Source of the DNA: Parus major
Taxonomy: Eukaryota; Chordata; Aves; Passeriformes; Paridae
Length of the DNA: 64,000 bases
Direction of reading: 5' to 3'
Assembly: GCF_001522545.3 (NCBI RefSeq)
Contig: NC_031772.1
Coordinates: forward strand, 5,439,759 to 5,503,758
In this document: one piece after another, positions 35,125 through 56,069 of the stretch
Layout of the letters: each line of letters starts with the position of its first letter
How positions within the stretch are numbered: the first letter of the stretch is position 1
Made by a program: the position numbers and the translations under genes
The notes under the pieces: generated by a model
Seen by the model: only the letters and a program-made list of their open reading frames with translations
The model's database searches: none
Told to the model about the DNA's origin: nothing

Positions 35125-37718
35125 CTACACTTGGGTGATGCTGTCAGGTGGCCTCTCCTCAGCTGGCCCCTTTCCTTTGGGATGGGGCTGGGAGATTCCC
35201 ACCCTGTTGCTCCCGAGTCCTGCACATCCCGGAGCCTTCCGCCCTTTCCTCAGGAGGCAGAAAGCCCAGGCAGCGAGGAGGGAAAGGCTGATCAGGGCCA
35301 CGAGCAGAGCCAGGGAGGCAGCGCCCTCGGGCTGGGGACAGATCCAGCGGGGAGTGCCGGTGATCCTGGCCGAGATGTTCCTGCCGTGCTCCTGGAAGAC
35401 ACAGCGGGCTTGGGGCAGGTCTGGCACGGCCGCGCCGGCCGCACGCAGCGTGTCCAGCCAGCCCAGAGAGCAGCAGCTCCAGGGGTTCCCAGCCACCAAC
35501 ACTGCCCTCAGGCTGTGGGACCAGCTCCCAGCTGTTCCCAAGCTCTGCAGGTGGTTATTCCGAATGTCCAGGCTCTCCAGCGGGGAGCAGGAGAGCCCCA
35601 TGGGCAGCAGGCTCAGGTGGTTGCCTGACAGGTCCAGCACTCGGAGAGTGCCCAGGCAGGGCAGCGCTGCTTGGCCCTCGTCCATCTGGTTGTCCCTCAG
35701 AGAGAGCTCCTGCAGGGACAGCTCCAACCCCCCCAGCACTCCTGTGGGCAGGGACAAGTCCCTGTTTCCAGACAGGTCCAGGGAGAGCAGCGGGGTCCGG
35801 TTGAAGGCGTGGGGCTGCAGCCTGGAGATGTTGTTCTTGGACAGGCTCAGGTGCTTCAGGTGAGGCACGTTGTAGAAGGGGGTGCAGGTGTCTCCGGGGG
35901 CTGACGTGTGAGAATCCCCTCCCAAATCCCTTCCCTGGTCACTCCCTTGGCTCTCACAAGGCTGGAGGCTGTTGGAGCTCAGATCCATGGATTCCAGGTG
36001 AGGCAGGGAATCGAAGAACCAGCGTGGCAGCACACGGAGGGCGTTGCTTTGGAGGTCCAGCCAGCGCACGGACAGCTCCGTGCCATTGGAGGCAGGCTCC
36101 CTGGCCACATCCTGGAGACAGTTCCTTGCCAGGCTGAGGCTGTGCAGGGAGCCCAGGCTGTGGAAGAAGGAAAATGGGAACAGCTCCAGGCGGTTATTGC
36201 TGAGATCCAGGTCAGCCACGTGTGTCAGAGCGGCCACGGGACGCACGGTCCTGTTGAACCTCTGCATCTCCTTGTAGAGCAGGACAAACTCCCTGGGATG
36301 GGGTGAGCCTGGGAGCAGGGAAGCAATGAGGTTGTTGGAAAGGTTTAAGTGTGTGAGATCATGGGCTCTGGGGAGCTCTGGAAAAGAGAGGAGTCTGTTA
36401 TGGCTCAAGTCGAGCACTCGGAGCAGGTACGGCTCCGCTCCCTCCTCCTCAGAGGAGAAGAGCTCCAGGGCGTTGTGGCTGAGGTTTAAAACTCGCAGCT
36501 GTGTGAGGCTGAAGCCAGAGACACAGTGGAGGGAATTCAAAGCCAAGTTCAGCACCTCCAGCTCTTCCAGAGGCTCAAAAGCTCCCTCCTGGATCTCCAT
36601 GATGTAGTTGTTGCTGAGGTCGAGCTGGCGCAGCCGCGGCGAGTTCCGGAAGGTCCCTGCCAGCAGCTTGGTCATCGTGTTCCCAGAGAGATCCAGCACC
36701 TGCAGGCTGGTGAGGTTGCTGATGTACCAGCTGGCCATGTGGCTCTCCAGGTTATTCACAGACAGGTCCAGGACCTCTATATTCCTGAGCAGATGGAAAG
36801 CTTCCCCGTTAGCCAAGTAATTCCGGTCCAGGCGGTTCGATCCCAGGAGGAGCGAGCGCAGCCGAGGCAGCTGAGCCAGGGCGGTGGCTGATACAGCTTC
36901 CAGCTGGTTGAAGCACACATCCAGGTACTCCAGCTGCCCAAATCCTGGCATGTTGCTGCCTGACAGGGTTTGGATGAAGTTGTTGGAGAGTTCAAGGTAC
37001 TTAATTCCTTGGCCAAGCTCCTTGGGAAATTTCCGCAGGCCAACTCCTTTGCAAGACGCTTTCGTGGGGCTCTGTGGAGAGACAGGAGAGGTGTGAATGG
37101 TGGGGGGGAGGCTACAACCACAGCTCCAGGCAAGCCAGCTGCTGTCCAAGATGGGCATGAGAAGTAGGAATGAGCACTGCTCCCCCTTCCCAAGCCCAGC
37201 TGGTCCAGAGCATCCCTGTTTAGGCAGAGGAAGGGGTGCTGTGTAGGCTCCAGCTCTCCCCTCGCTCATGTTTCCTCTGGAGTTGGGAACCTGGATGGGG
37301 AGCAGCTGATTTCTTTCTGGGGTGACAGAAACCTGCTGTTCCACATCCAAGCCTCACTGGAATCCCTTCACTCCCTCCTCTGAGCACCTCAGGCATGGCA
37401 GGGATGTGGGAGCAGCTGGATGCTAGGGACCACCTCACAGGAGACCAGCTCCAAGGCAGGAGAACAGAGGAAAAGCTGGGAAAGTTAAAGAGACGGAGTC
37501 TGGAGGGAGGTGAGAGCCACAGGGAGGAGATCCAGATCCAGAGGGATGCTGGCAGCCCCAGCCACGCTGCTGGAGCCATCCCAGCCCAGGTGCTCCTTGG
37601 AAAACAGCCTTACCTGCTGGCACAGCGGGGAGCTGGGCCTCGTCTCCGGGCTAGCCCGGGCTCTGAGGATGGACGGGAGCAGCCAGAGCAGGAAACATCC
37701 CCGAGCAGCCCAGAGCAT
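35125..37718 (-). CDS. LRRC32-like: LRRC32 (GARP)-like leucine-rich-repeat type I membrane protein, complete
   Basis: GARP and LRRC33 hold latent TGF-beta at the cell surface (family knowledge). Two exons: 37614-37718 (35 residues, signal peptide MLWAARGCFLLWLLPSIL) and 35125-37071. They join in phase 0 (CQQ|SPTKASC) to give 683 residues, close to GARP. About twenty LRRs of LxxLDLSxN type fill the ectodomain. A break with an acidic insert near residues 390-420 splits the array, as in GARP. A cysteine cap follows (NPWSCCSLGWLDTL). One transmembrane helix spans about 620-642, and the 41-residue tail ends in SITQV. HNLSLSKNNISRL-type and GVLGGLELSLQELSL stretches match GARP more than Toll-like receptors, and there is no TIR domain. 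C218 (NSLHCVSGFSL) and C353 (LARNCLQ) align with GARP's TGF-beta-bonding cysteines. An AT-rich TATTTATA (minus strand) lies about 80 bases upstream of the start. Confidence 0.88.
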
Positions 37719-37793
37719 GTTGGGCTGCGGGCGCTGCCAGCCCCGTCCCGCTCCTGCGGCGTCGCTGGCAGGCTGGGCAGGAGCCAGGCTCTG

Positions 37794-37801
37794 TATAAAT
37801 A
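37794..37801 (-). promoter_or_regulatory. Possible TATA-like element of the LRRC32-like gene
   Basis: TATAAATA on the plus strand, TATTTATA on the minus strand, about 76-83 bases upstream of the LRRC32-like start codon. This is the usual distance for a short 5'UTR, but the motif is stronger on the opposite strand. Confidence 0.35.
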
Positions 37802-38477
37802 GGCTTCAGGATGGGATGGGGGAAGGAGATAAGGCATGTGGGTGTTCGTAGCTACGGAAGTGGGAGAAGAAAGACATCAGCTCGCAGAGGGGGAAAAACG
37901 GCACAAAGCCACAGGGAAGGGAAAGAGAAACGGCAGGACGGGGAGGAGGGAGCTCAGGTGACCGGCTGGACCCGCTGTGACATCAAACGCCAGCAGGCAG
38001 AGGTGGCTCGTAGGAAAGCTGAGAGGCTTTGGGGGAGTTTCCCTGTGCCAGAGACAGGATGTGCCAGCTCCCGGGACACCAGGGGCAGCTGGTGATGGCT
38101 CTGCAGCCATCCTGAGCCAGGGACAGCTCCTGGCTGTGGGATCACCCGACTGGCACACCCCGGCAGTGACATTCCCTCCCCAGCCAGACCCGGAGCTGTG
38201 CCCCACCCACAGGGATCTTGTTTTGTGGTGGCATCTCCGTGTCCCTGTGCCACCTAGAGCTGACACACCCCTTGGGGACACTCCCCTCATGCTTCACGGG
38301 GCACGGGCACTCTCTAAAATGCACAATTTTGTGGTTTTTTGTGGGTTTTTTTTTGGCTCAGTGTGGCCAATTCCATGTGAAGGAGCAACTCAGGCTGCTG
38401 AGGGGTTGTCCAAGGATGTGAAGCTTCAGCCACGGAGCTCATGCTCTAATCCTGGAAGTGCCTGGCAGGAAAAAGAA

Positions 38478-38590
38478 ATAATATATAGACGTAAAATACA
38501 TAAGTAAACAAACAAACAAACAAACATATTCTAAATAAATAAATAAATAAAATAAAAATTATAATGATAGTAATAATAATGAAAAATGAA

Positions 38591-38639
<49 letters not shown>

Positions 38640-38655
38640 TAAAAAAATATATACA
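38478..38655. repeat. (ACAAA)n, (AAAT)n and (AAT)n compound microsatellite
   Basis: Consecutive runs of AAAC, AAAT and AAT units about 170 bases long. The minus-strand open frame across it, rich in Leu/Ile/Phe, is low-complexity and not a gene. Confidence 0.95.
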
Positions 38656-40499
38656 GTTACACATCGGAGTTACCCTTCACCCTCTGATAGTTGCTGTAGT
38701 GGGGGACACTTTGTCACCTCAAGATGTGACTCAGCCTTGAGCTGGCCGGGTGTCCCCTGCACCCAGGGCAGGCAGGACAGCGGTGACAGGCCAGGTACAG
38801 CGTTCTGGGCTGATGCCCCGCCGAGCCGGGGCTGGGCGGGGCTGGAGGCAGCTGTGAGCACACAGCACATCTGTGCAGATGTGAGCTCCTCCTGCCAGGG
38901 AAACACCGACCTCTGGATGACCCCCCCAGCCCTCCCAAAAGGGGAACCGGCCCTGGGCGCTCCAGCCTGGGCACGTCCAGCCCTGCCACGCCCGGGGAAG
39001 CCCGGCTTGTCCCCCTGCACCCCAACTGCTGGGCTTGGGTCTGCACGGTGACACAGCCCCTGGCAGCAGCTGAAAAGTCCCTGATTTGGATCTGGGACTT
39101 CTACAGAGAATCCCTGGGCTGGGAACTCCCTTCGCAGGAGCTCCGGGTGTGGATCAGACCCGGCAAACACCGAGAGGTTTTTCTTGGATTGTGATAAAGG
39201 CAGAGTGAACCACACGGCCTGAACAGGGAGAGATCTGCTCTGAAACCAGCTATCCTGTGCTTCCTGAGCCCTCCACGATGGCTCCAGGGCTCCAGCAGAG
39301 TCTGTTGGAGGGATTCCCCGTTCCCCCAAGGATTTTGTGGGAGAAGTCTCCAAGGGGTGTGAGGAAGGAGCAGCAGGACTGGAGTGCGGAGGAAGCGGGG
39401 ACAGAAGCACCTGCCCAGGTCACATCCACACTGTGGGTGCTGGGCTCCAGCCTGGCTGTTGGGAGCAGAAGGATTCCTGGTTATCCAAGTCCATTGGATC
39501 TGCCCTTCCTTCCGTGCATTCCCAGGGCATTCCTCAGCAGCTCTGATCCCAGCAGGGACGGTGCCTCTCCCAGCCCTGAAGGACGGATCTGTCCCCTCAC
39601 AAAGCACAGTGTGGCTGTACAGACCTTCCCTGGGAGCTCCTGGAGTGCCTGGGGAGAGCCATCCCACCGGGAACAGGAAAAAGCTCTGTTTGCCAAGGTC
39701 ACCTGCAGCCAGCTCCAATTCCACATCTCCAACTCACACTTTGGTTGGTGTGAGCACCAGAAAAACGTTCACACGTTCATTCCATGAAGGAATTGCTCCC
39801 TCCTGCTCTCCTCCTGCATCCCAAGGAATTGCTCTCTCCTCCAACACCCCAAGCACACACCAGAGGGGACAGCAACACTCTGGCCTTTTACAGAGCAAAG
39901 GGATTCTCCCTCTGCCTCCCCCTGCCCGCAGCCATGAAGCACATTCCAGATCCTGCCAGCGGGGGACAAGGAATGCCAGCTCCATCCCCGGCTCTCCCAA
40001 CCCCCCGTTATTTACGGCTGCCCCCAGCCTTGCTGCTCAGGCCTGTTCTAAAGCAGTCCTGTTAACGATTTGCTTCATGTTCTCACTGCACACAGTTGTC
40101 TCGCTTCATTCTTGTCACAGGAACATGTCCCTCTTAATCCATTTGAAAGGAAAGAAAACCACAGAGCCCAGTGAAGAGCCCCCAAGGCTCCTGCCCGTCC
40201 CACATGTCGAGGCTGAAGGGAGGAGAAGCCACTAAAAAGCCGGAGCAGCCCATTTGTCACGCAGTTGTTTCCCGAAGTGCACGGCTCCTGTGAATAGCGA
40301 GGCCGCGGCCAACGCCGCTGCCCCGAGGAATTTTTGTCTCCCAATAACTGCAACACTTGGCAAGGGACATCACTCGCTAGGGATGGAGCCAGGAATGCTC
40401 CAGGCAGGGCGGGCCCTCGGTGGCCGCAGCACAGCTGGGACATGTCCCTCCCACACCCTGCAGGTGACCGTGAGCCACCTCTGCATGGAGCCAGCACCA

Positions 40500-40830
40500 A
40501 ATCATGGAATCACAGGATTGGGCTGTGGGATCAAACAGTTCCACCCCCTGCCATGGGCAGGGACGCCTTCCACTGTCCCAGCCTGCTCCAAGCCCTGTCC
40601 AGCCTGGCCTTGGACACTTCCAGGGGATCCAGGGGCAGCCACAGCTTCTCTGGGCACCCTGTGCCAGGGCCTCCCCACCTCACAGGGAAGAATTCCATCT
40701 CTATATCCCACCTAACCCTATCACTTCCCCTTGTCCTGTCCCTCCATCCCTTGTCCCAAGTGTCTCTCCAGCTCCCCTGGAGCCCCTTTAGGCACCGAGG
40801 TCCCCAGAACCTCCCCTGCTCCAGGCTGAA
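40500..40830 (-). repeat. CR1 LINE 3' fragment
   Basis: Begins AATCATGGAATCACAGGATT and continues through CCATGGGCAGGGACGCCTTC to GGAGCCCCTTTAGGCACCGA. Confidence 0.85.
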
Positions 40831-41347
40831 GATGCCACTTCTGGATTTGTCCCGTTTCTACACAGGCTGCAACTTCACTCCCCTCTTGAAAGCACTAACA
40901 GGCTCTGGAAAGAAACACAGGGAAACAAAACCCCAACCAAGCTGAGCAAGTGTGAGCCAAGGGCTGAGACAACAGAGCAATTTGTGCCTGTGCCTCAGCT
41001 CCAGAGCATCTTATGGCTTTAGGTCTCCCCAGCTGAGGGGAGGTAACGGGACAGAGTTGCTCAAGAAGCCAAAAGAAACAATAGTGTCCCAGCTCCTCTA
41101 TTAGTCACCAGAAATCGAGTCATGACTAGACTCAGCAGGGCTCAGAGAAAAGAAAAAGTGGTGACTTCATGCTGGACCGGATTTTAAAATCCCATTTTTT
41201 TTTCCTTTGCTAAAGTCTCCATCACCACTTATTTTAGGTAGGAGGGTGCCAAAAACAAAGGGGTGGGGGGAAGAAGGCTAAAAACCGCATCTAAAATCAG
41301 GACAGTTGCTATTAAAACAGAAAAAAAAAAATTTCCTGTTTGAATAT

Positions 41348-41353
41348 TTTATT
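41348..41353 (-). terminator. EDA: Candidate poly(A) signal of EDA
   Basis: AATAAA on the minus strand, 991 bases past the EDA stop. Vertebrate EDA transcripts have long 3'UTRs, so a more distal site is possible. Confidence 0.35.
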
Positions 41354-42343
41354 CTTAAACATAACAAACTTCCTCCGAGTGTTGTCACAAGTACTTGTGG
41401 CTGCTCTACGTGGCTCGGTGAAGCCTGTAGAAATGTGTTCTGGTTTGCAAAATATTAATTAAAAAGAACAAAACAAAATCCACCCCCCCCAAAAAAAAAA
41501 CCCAAACAAACAAACAAAAAAAACAAAAAACCAAAATACCCCCACAACCCAACTCAACTTGCTGTAACAGCAGCAGTACTTGAAGGCAGCCCCCGCTGGG
41601 GCAAGGTTACCTCTGGGGTAAGGGCAGGAGCTGAAAGGAGCAGAGGCCTGGACCTGGGAATCGGCGTTTTCTTTGGGATTTGGTGGTTTCTGGAATGTGG
41701 AGGCAGTTTCCTATCTGCTAAGCCTGCTCTAGTTATTCCTCTTCCTCTCGCACTTCCTGCTTTTGCTTCCAAGCTCTAGGTCGAGGCACTTTTCCTCCTC
41801 CTCCTCCTGCTGAGGATGAATGTAAACACCACTGAGCCTGTCTCACCCACCTCCCCTCGCCCCCCGGCCCCTCCAGCTCCCCCTGGGAAGGCAGGAAGCC
41901 AGAACCCCCTTCCTGGCTGTCGTTAGCGTGCACAAGCAGGAGCCTGGCTGGGATTTTGGGACGGGAGTCCGTGTCCTCCCGCTCCCGCCTGGGATGCTCT
42001 TGCCAGCGCAACATCCCAGCAGAGCCCCCAGCTCTCCCACCAAGCCTCGTGTGAAGGTCACAGAGCAGAGTATCAGTGCAGTAATACTTGAAATACTGAG
42101 ACAAGGCACACCCAACAGCCTTTCCTCCTCACAACGCTCTCCCCACCAGCTTTTTGGTTTGATCCGAGTCTCCCCGCGAGTCACAGAGGACAATTGTGCT
42201 TCCTGCATTCACATATAGGAATAAATAGCTCTGGATCAGTTTCCTTTATGGCCGGATTACAGAACCCCTGAAATACTGATACGCTTTATGAACAGCAGCA
42301 CTGTGCAGTTCCGTGGGTGTCCTTGGCCACGCCAAGTTCCTCT

Positions 42344-50595
<8,252 letters not shown>

Positions 50596-50759
50596 CTACA
50601 AAGCGGAAAAAAAAAAAAAGAAAATTAGTGAAATTCAGGGATCATTTCATCAGAGAAAATCCCCATTGCCATTTTATTTTCCAACTGGACAATGGATATA
50701 TTTGTGGCCCATGCAGCAGCACAGGAATGGTCTCAGCTGAGAGCAGTAACCCAAATTTC

Positions 50760-50830
50760 AGAGCATCACAGAGTGGTTGGGGTTGGAAGGGACCTTTAAA
50801 GATCATCTGGTCCAACCCCCTGCTGACTCC
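50760..50830 (-). repeat. Short CR1 3' tail
   Basis: Reads GAGCATCACAGAGTGGTTGG and GATCATCTGGTCCAACCCCC, just upstream of EDA exon 3. Confidence 0.75.
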
Positions 50831-51424
50831 TTGCGAGCCAAGTTGTTTGAAAATAAGAATAAAACACTAAAAAACCACAAAAGCAAAGAATTATTCTGAA
50901 CTGGCTGTTTGAAACAATGGGAACCCAAACCTCCTGAGCACAGAGAGAAAATATTTACAGTGAAGCTGAGAAATGACGGGACTTTGTGAGCAGAGGCTGA
51001 AGTGTGAAACATGTTCCACTGCTTCCCCAAGAATTCATCATGGATGGGAATGAACTGCAAAAATCCCCAAATATTCTCTTACTATTCATCAGGGAAATCC
51101 TTCTAAAACCTGGGGTTGAGCACAGCAAAGACTGAAATTACCTTTAACTGAGATAAAATTATAAACAATTGAAGGTAATGAGGTTGCTTTGAGTCTGAGG
51201 GGGTGGGAAAAGGTAAATTCCTAACAGAAGAGCCTTTTTCCCGGGGATAGTTAGAGGAAAGACAGGAAAAGGACCAGAGAAATTACCCATCAACCTTACT
51301 GATGCCTTTCCAACAGGAATATTGGTTTTCCTACACTGTGCTGGTGGGTTATGGGAAAATGATGGTATTAGCTACAAAAAGCATTATCTATAAAATATAT
51401 TATCTATAAACAGCGGTATCTATA

Positions 51425-51622
51425 ACTTCAGGGAGAAATTCCTCCCTGTGAGGGCCTGACACAGGGTGCCCAGAGAAGCTGTGGCTGCCCCTGGATCCCT
51501 GGAAGTGTCCAAGGCCAGGCTGGACAGGGCTTGGAGCAACTTGGGATAGTGGAAGGTGTCCCTGCCATGGGGATGAATGAGCTTTAAGGCCCTTCCAACC
51601 CAACCCATTCTATTATTCTGTT
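51425..51622 (+). repeat. CR1 LINE 3' fragment
   Basis: Sense CR1 from TCAGGGAGAAATTCCTCCCT to the CCCATTCTATTATTCTG tail. Confidence 0.85.
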
Positions 51623-52694
51623 ATCTAAATGGTAATTTCTGCTAATTCACTATTTTTAATAATATTTTTATACTATTTTTTAATAGTATTCACAGCTTGG
51701 ACAACACATGGATTCCTAACGATACCATCCCAATATCCCACTAGGAAGCCACACCAGACTGTGAAACATTTTAGGCTGGACAACCAGGCTCCTGATTCTG
51801 CACTTCTGAGTCCTCATTGTAGCCACCAGACACTGAACAACATTAGAAGAGGAAAAAAATCCCATTTAAAGATCCCAGCCCATCCCAACCCAGCGAGACG
51901 CGAGCGGCTGTGCCTCGGCAGCCCTCGGAGTCACGAGAGTTTATTTCATGTTCCATAGATCCCACCATTAGCACCAGAACCAGAGTGAAAGTACAAATAG
52001 CTGTGGCCAGCCAGACACATTTGGGCTGGCTGGATCCAATTAGCTTCAAAGATGACTGGGAGGAATGAGAACCACATGGGATGTCAATGTTCGCAGTCTA
52101 TATTACAACACACGCATCTGTTCCAGGCACGGCAGAGAGAGATGTTATGGATCTGCAAGTGGAGCTTTCGACAGACACAAAAATATTCCTGACACGAGGT
52201 GGGGGGAAAAAAAAAAAACAACCCAGGATTATTAAGCTTGGGAGCTTCTGAGTCTCTCTGGGGTTTGCATCTGTTTGCCTCCCGAGAGCAGGGGGGGATC
52301 GTTTAATTGGAGCTGAAGCTTCTGATGGAGCAGAATTTCCCTCAGTTCTGCTGAAAGCAGGAGTTCATGAGCTACTGCTCCATTCAGGCTGAAATGGTGA
52401 TAAATTACTGAGTGAAAGCTGAAGGCCACCAAAATTTCAGATCAATATTCCTCTCAGGTGCTGAGGTGCTCAGACATAAGGCTTGAAAACTTGGCTTGAT
52501 GGATGTTGTCCCAGCATTAGTGTGCAGAGGAGAAAAATGGTAATTAAAAAATCCTTTCTGCTAGGGTTTTCAGAGGCCACAACTCAATATTTAAGCATTA
52601 AACTCATTAAAATATTTTAAAATACTTTTCAAAATATTTAAACTTGTTAAATGCAGTGGTTGGACACACAGATCATTTTATCATTATAATATAA

Positions 52695-52845
52695 TGGCTG
52701 TCCCATCCCTGGGAGTGTCCAAGGCCAGGCTGGATGGGGCTTGGAGCAGCCTGGGACTGGGGAAGGTGTCCCTGCCCATGGCAGGGGAATGAGATGTGCT
52801 TTAAGATCCTTCCCACCCAAACAACTCTGGGATTCCATGATACAT
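52695..52845 (+). repeat. CR1 LINE 3' fragment
   Basis: Sense CR1 from GTCCCATCCCTGGGAGTGTC to the TGGGATTCCATGAT tail. Confidence 0.85.
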
Positions 52846-55237
52846 CTGACCCAAAGGCTACCTCTTAACTTACCTACAAGTTATGCAAACCTAAGTAATC
52901 CCCACACTCTCCCCCACACTGCCAATCCCACCTCCCCATCCCATTCCTCCCATGGAGGAGCTCCAGGACTCAAAGCCTGATACACAACCCACATTTATTT
53001 ACTGTAGTTTCATCCAGGCCTTGATTCCAAGGATGGCCTAAGAGAAAACTCTGTTTTTCTCCATCCCAAGACGTGGATCACAGGTGTATCTACCATGTTC
53101 CTCTGCTGTACAGGAGTATAAAAAAACAAATTACAGGATATCTTCTGCTGCTCCAGAGTCTACAGACCTGCCACCTTCGTGGAGAAGGAAACTCGTTTGA
53201 TTTGAAGAACTTCTGATTGATCAACGCCTCCCATACCTGATTTCAGGGCTTTGCCATGCTGCAGTTGAGGATTTATTCCAGTGCTGATTAAATATATGTT
53301 TAAACTCTGATCCCTCCTTCAAGGAGTTGTCAGCTCTGTTCACCCCCTTGTTTAGGGGGAGGGAAGTTGGCCAGAGCTGTTAATTCAGAAAAGGATTGGG
53401 AGAGCAGGACAGGCTGGATGGCTTTGAAGGATAATAAGCATGGAATGAGATTCAGTCATACAAAATATACAGTCCTATAAAATATATATATACATGGGAA
53501 ATAATAAAGTGTTCTGGTGGATGCTGGAGGACACCTGCACGTGCTCAGCTGCTGCTGCTCAGCCAAACAAGGCAGAAACACAATCCTGAAATGGGAATAA
53601 CTCTGAAAAACATGGGGAAATCCTGCTGTCATTTAATGAAGGGTTGAGGAAATCCTGGGAACAATGAAGTCAATCCTGATAATCTGATACAGAAGGATTA
53701 ATTGAAATGAGAAGAGTTCCACAGAAAGGCTTTTGGGAAGGGCAAGAAGTGGGCAAGTGAGAATGCCTTGGTGGCTACCAGCACTGGGAAAGGGGTAAGA
53801 GCACCACTGGGAAAGGCTAAAGAAGGAGAAGACCTGCAGGGCTTCAAGAATAGTTCTGGCACATCCAAACTGCTTCCCAAGACCACTGAGCTGGGAATGA
53901 GAGGGCTTCCAAGGAGAAGCACAGGTCTGGAGGGGATCTTCTGGCTCAGAGTGAGCTGTCCTGTGTCACAGGACGTGGCTGGGAAGTCTCTCTGAAGTCT
54001 GCCAGTCCCTTTGGAATGTTACTTTTGGGACTCCTTTTGCCTAACCACCGAAGCCATGGCTACTGAAGCTGCTGCTGGAAACATTGCAGCTACCTGATCT
54101 ACTCCTACCACTGATATTCCCTTTCCCTGGATTTCCTGTAGGAAGAGCCCCTGACTCTGCTGCAGTACCTCGGAGCAGCTGAGTTCCTAATCACATTCCC
54201 CCAGGAAGGATGGAGCAGAAATGCTGCACACTGGGCTCTGGACACCCTGGCTGTGAGCACAGCTCCAGAGCTAGACCCCTCCAAAAGCTGATTTTCCACA
54301 ACTGCTGGGAAAATATGAGGGGAGGACATCAGAAAAGGAGGGAATGTCAAGCCTGCAGGAGGGAAAACTTAATGGGAAAGGCACAAGCAGGGAAGATGTC
54401 TCTATATGGTGACAAAAGACCTCAACCCAAACACAGCCACCACAAGAGGAAGGCTCCAAACCATTCCAAGCCACTCCAAACAATTCCAAGTCCCTTCTAG
54501 CAGAAGCACTTTGGGTTCAGATGCAAACATCTCCCTTGAAGCTGAGGAAAACACTTGCAAGAGATGAGCTTTTGGTGTGCAAACCCCCAGCTGTGGCACA
54601 GCCAGCAGCAGAAGACATCTCCCCTTGCTTCAGGGAGCAGGTTCCAGCCCCAGCTCCTGCAGCCCTACCATCTGCTGGATCAATTCCAAGGCTTTCAGAA
54701 AAATCCCAGATGGTGATGCAACTCAAGGATATTACATGTGACATGTTTGCTCTTAGCAAGATTAATAGAGTTGACTTTCCCCTCCCTCCAATCTCTCTTT
54801 CTGCATGCTACACACTGCTATGATTTACTCTAAATACAGAAATATCCCAAACTTCTTTAGGACATCTGCTGATATAAATAGGATATTAAAAAACCCATGC
54901 CTTCCCTTATTAGCTGTGTGTGTGGATTAACAAGAAATAGTTTAAATTCCTGCCAAACAGTTCCAACTGGTTTTATGGACGGGAACAGATCTTTGTAATT
55001 ACACTGATTTTATATCAAACCTATAAAAGATTGACCTTTATAGGAATCAGCCAAACAAAGGATACACCTAAGGAGGTGCTGAATGTGCTGGAATTCCCAG
55101 TTGCCAAGAGCAGGAAAAAGTCATGGAATGCCACAACCATGTTAAAACAGCATCATTTGAATCAGGACATGACACCAAGTGATGTCTTTAAGGTGTTTGT
55201 TCAGTTTGGGAAAGGTACATGGCAGCAGCCACCAGTT

Positions 55238-55781
55238 NNNNNNNNNNNNNNNNNNNNNNNNNNNNNNNNNNNNNNNNNNNNNNNNNNNNNNNNNNNNNNN
55301 NNNNNNNNNNNNNNNNNNNNNNNNNNNNNNNNNNNNNNNNNNNNNNNNNNNNNNNNNNNNNNNNNNNNNNNNNNNNNNNNNNNNNNNNNNNNNNNNNNNN
55401 NNNNNNNNNNNNNNNNNNNNNNNNNNNNNNNNNNNNNNNNNNNNNNNNNNNNNNNNNNNNNNNNNNNNNNNNNNNNNNNNNNNNNNNNNNNNNNNNNNNN
55501 NNNNNNNNNNNNNNNNNNNNNNNNNNNNNNNNNNNNNNNNNNNNNNNNNNNNNNNNNNNNNNNNNNNNNNNNNNNNNNNNNNNNNNNNNNNNNNNNNNNN
55601 NNNNNNNNNNNNNNNNNNNNNNNNNNNNNNNNNNNNNNNNNNNNNNNNNNNNNNNNNNNNNNNNNNNNNNNNNNNNNNNNNNNNNNNNNNNNNNNNNNNN
55701 NNNNNNNNNNNNNNNNNNNNNNNNNNNNNNNNNNNNNNNNNNNNNNNNNNNNNNNNNNNNNNNNNNNNNNNNNNNNNNNNN
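55238..55781. other. Assembly gap (544 N)
   Basis: A run of N in the EDA intron region. Open frames spanning it are artefacts of N translation. It is large enough to hide the small EDA exon 2. Confidence 0.99.
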
Positions 55782-56069
55782 TCCCTCTCCTATTTCCTAG
55801 CACTGAGTTACTATGGAACATCCTCAATCTTCTTCCCCAAGTGTGACGTTGATTTGGGGACATGTAAGACCAGATAATTCAACTGAGGCACCTCCATGTT
55901 TCCATCTCCCCTCCACCCTGGGAGGTGAGAGGATGGAGGTACTGAGGAATTATTCTCATCCCAGGTTACAGATTAGAGATGAAATCCTGGTGATTAAAGA
56001 GAGGTTGGCATCGTCCAGAAACACTCCATCACTTCTCATTCTTTCATAAAACAAACATTAAATCATTAA

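Larger units (their letters stand above)
37810..42343. other. Intergenic plus probable EDA 3'UTR
   Basis: No other coding gene recognised. It contains A/AT-rich microsatellites (38478-38655), one CR1 fragment (40500-40830), and A-rich tracts (41484-41540). The EDA 3'UTR should run leftward from 42343; a minus-strand AATAAA at 41348-41353 is one possible end. Confidence 0.45.

Noticed and set aside
35671..36891. Plus-strand open frames rich in Gln/Val/Leu
   Set aside because: Antisense shadows of the leucine-rich-repeat exon, whose regular codon pattern keeps the opposite strand open.
35125..37350. LRR gene read as a Toll-like receptor
   Set aside because: No TIR domain after the transmembrane helix (only 41 residues), and cysteine and LRR contexts fit GARP.
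55031..55877. Open frames of 190-270 codons
   Set aside because: They cross the N gap and consist mostly of unknown residues.
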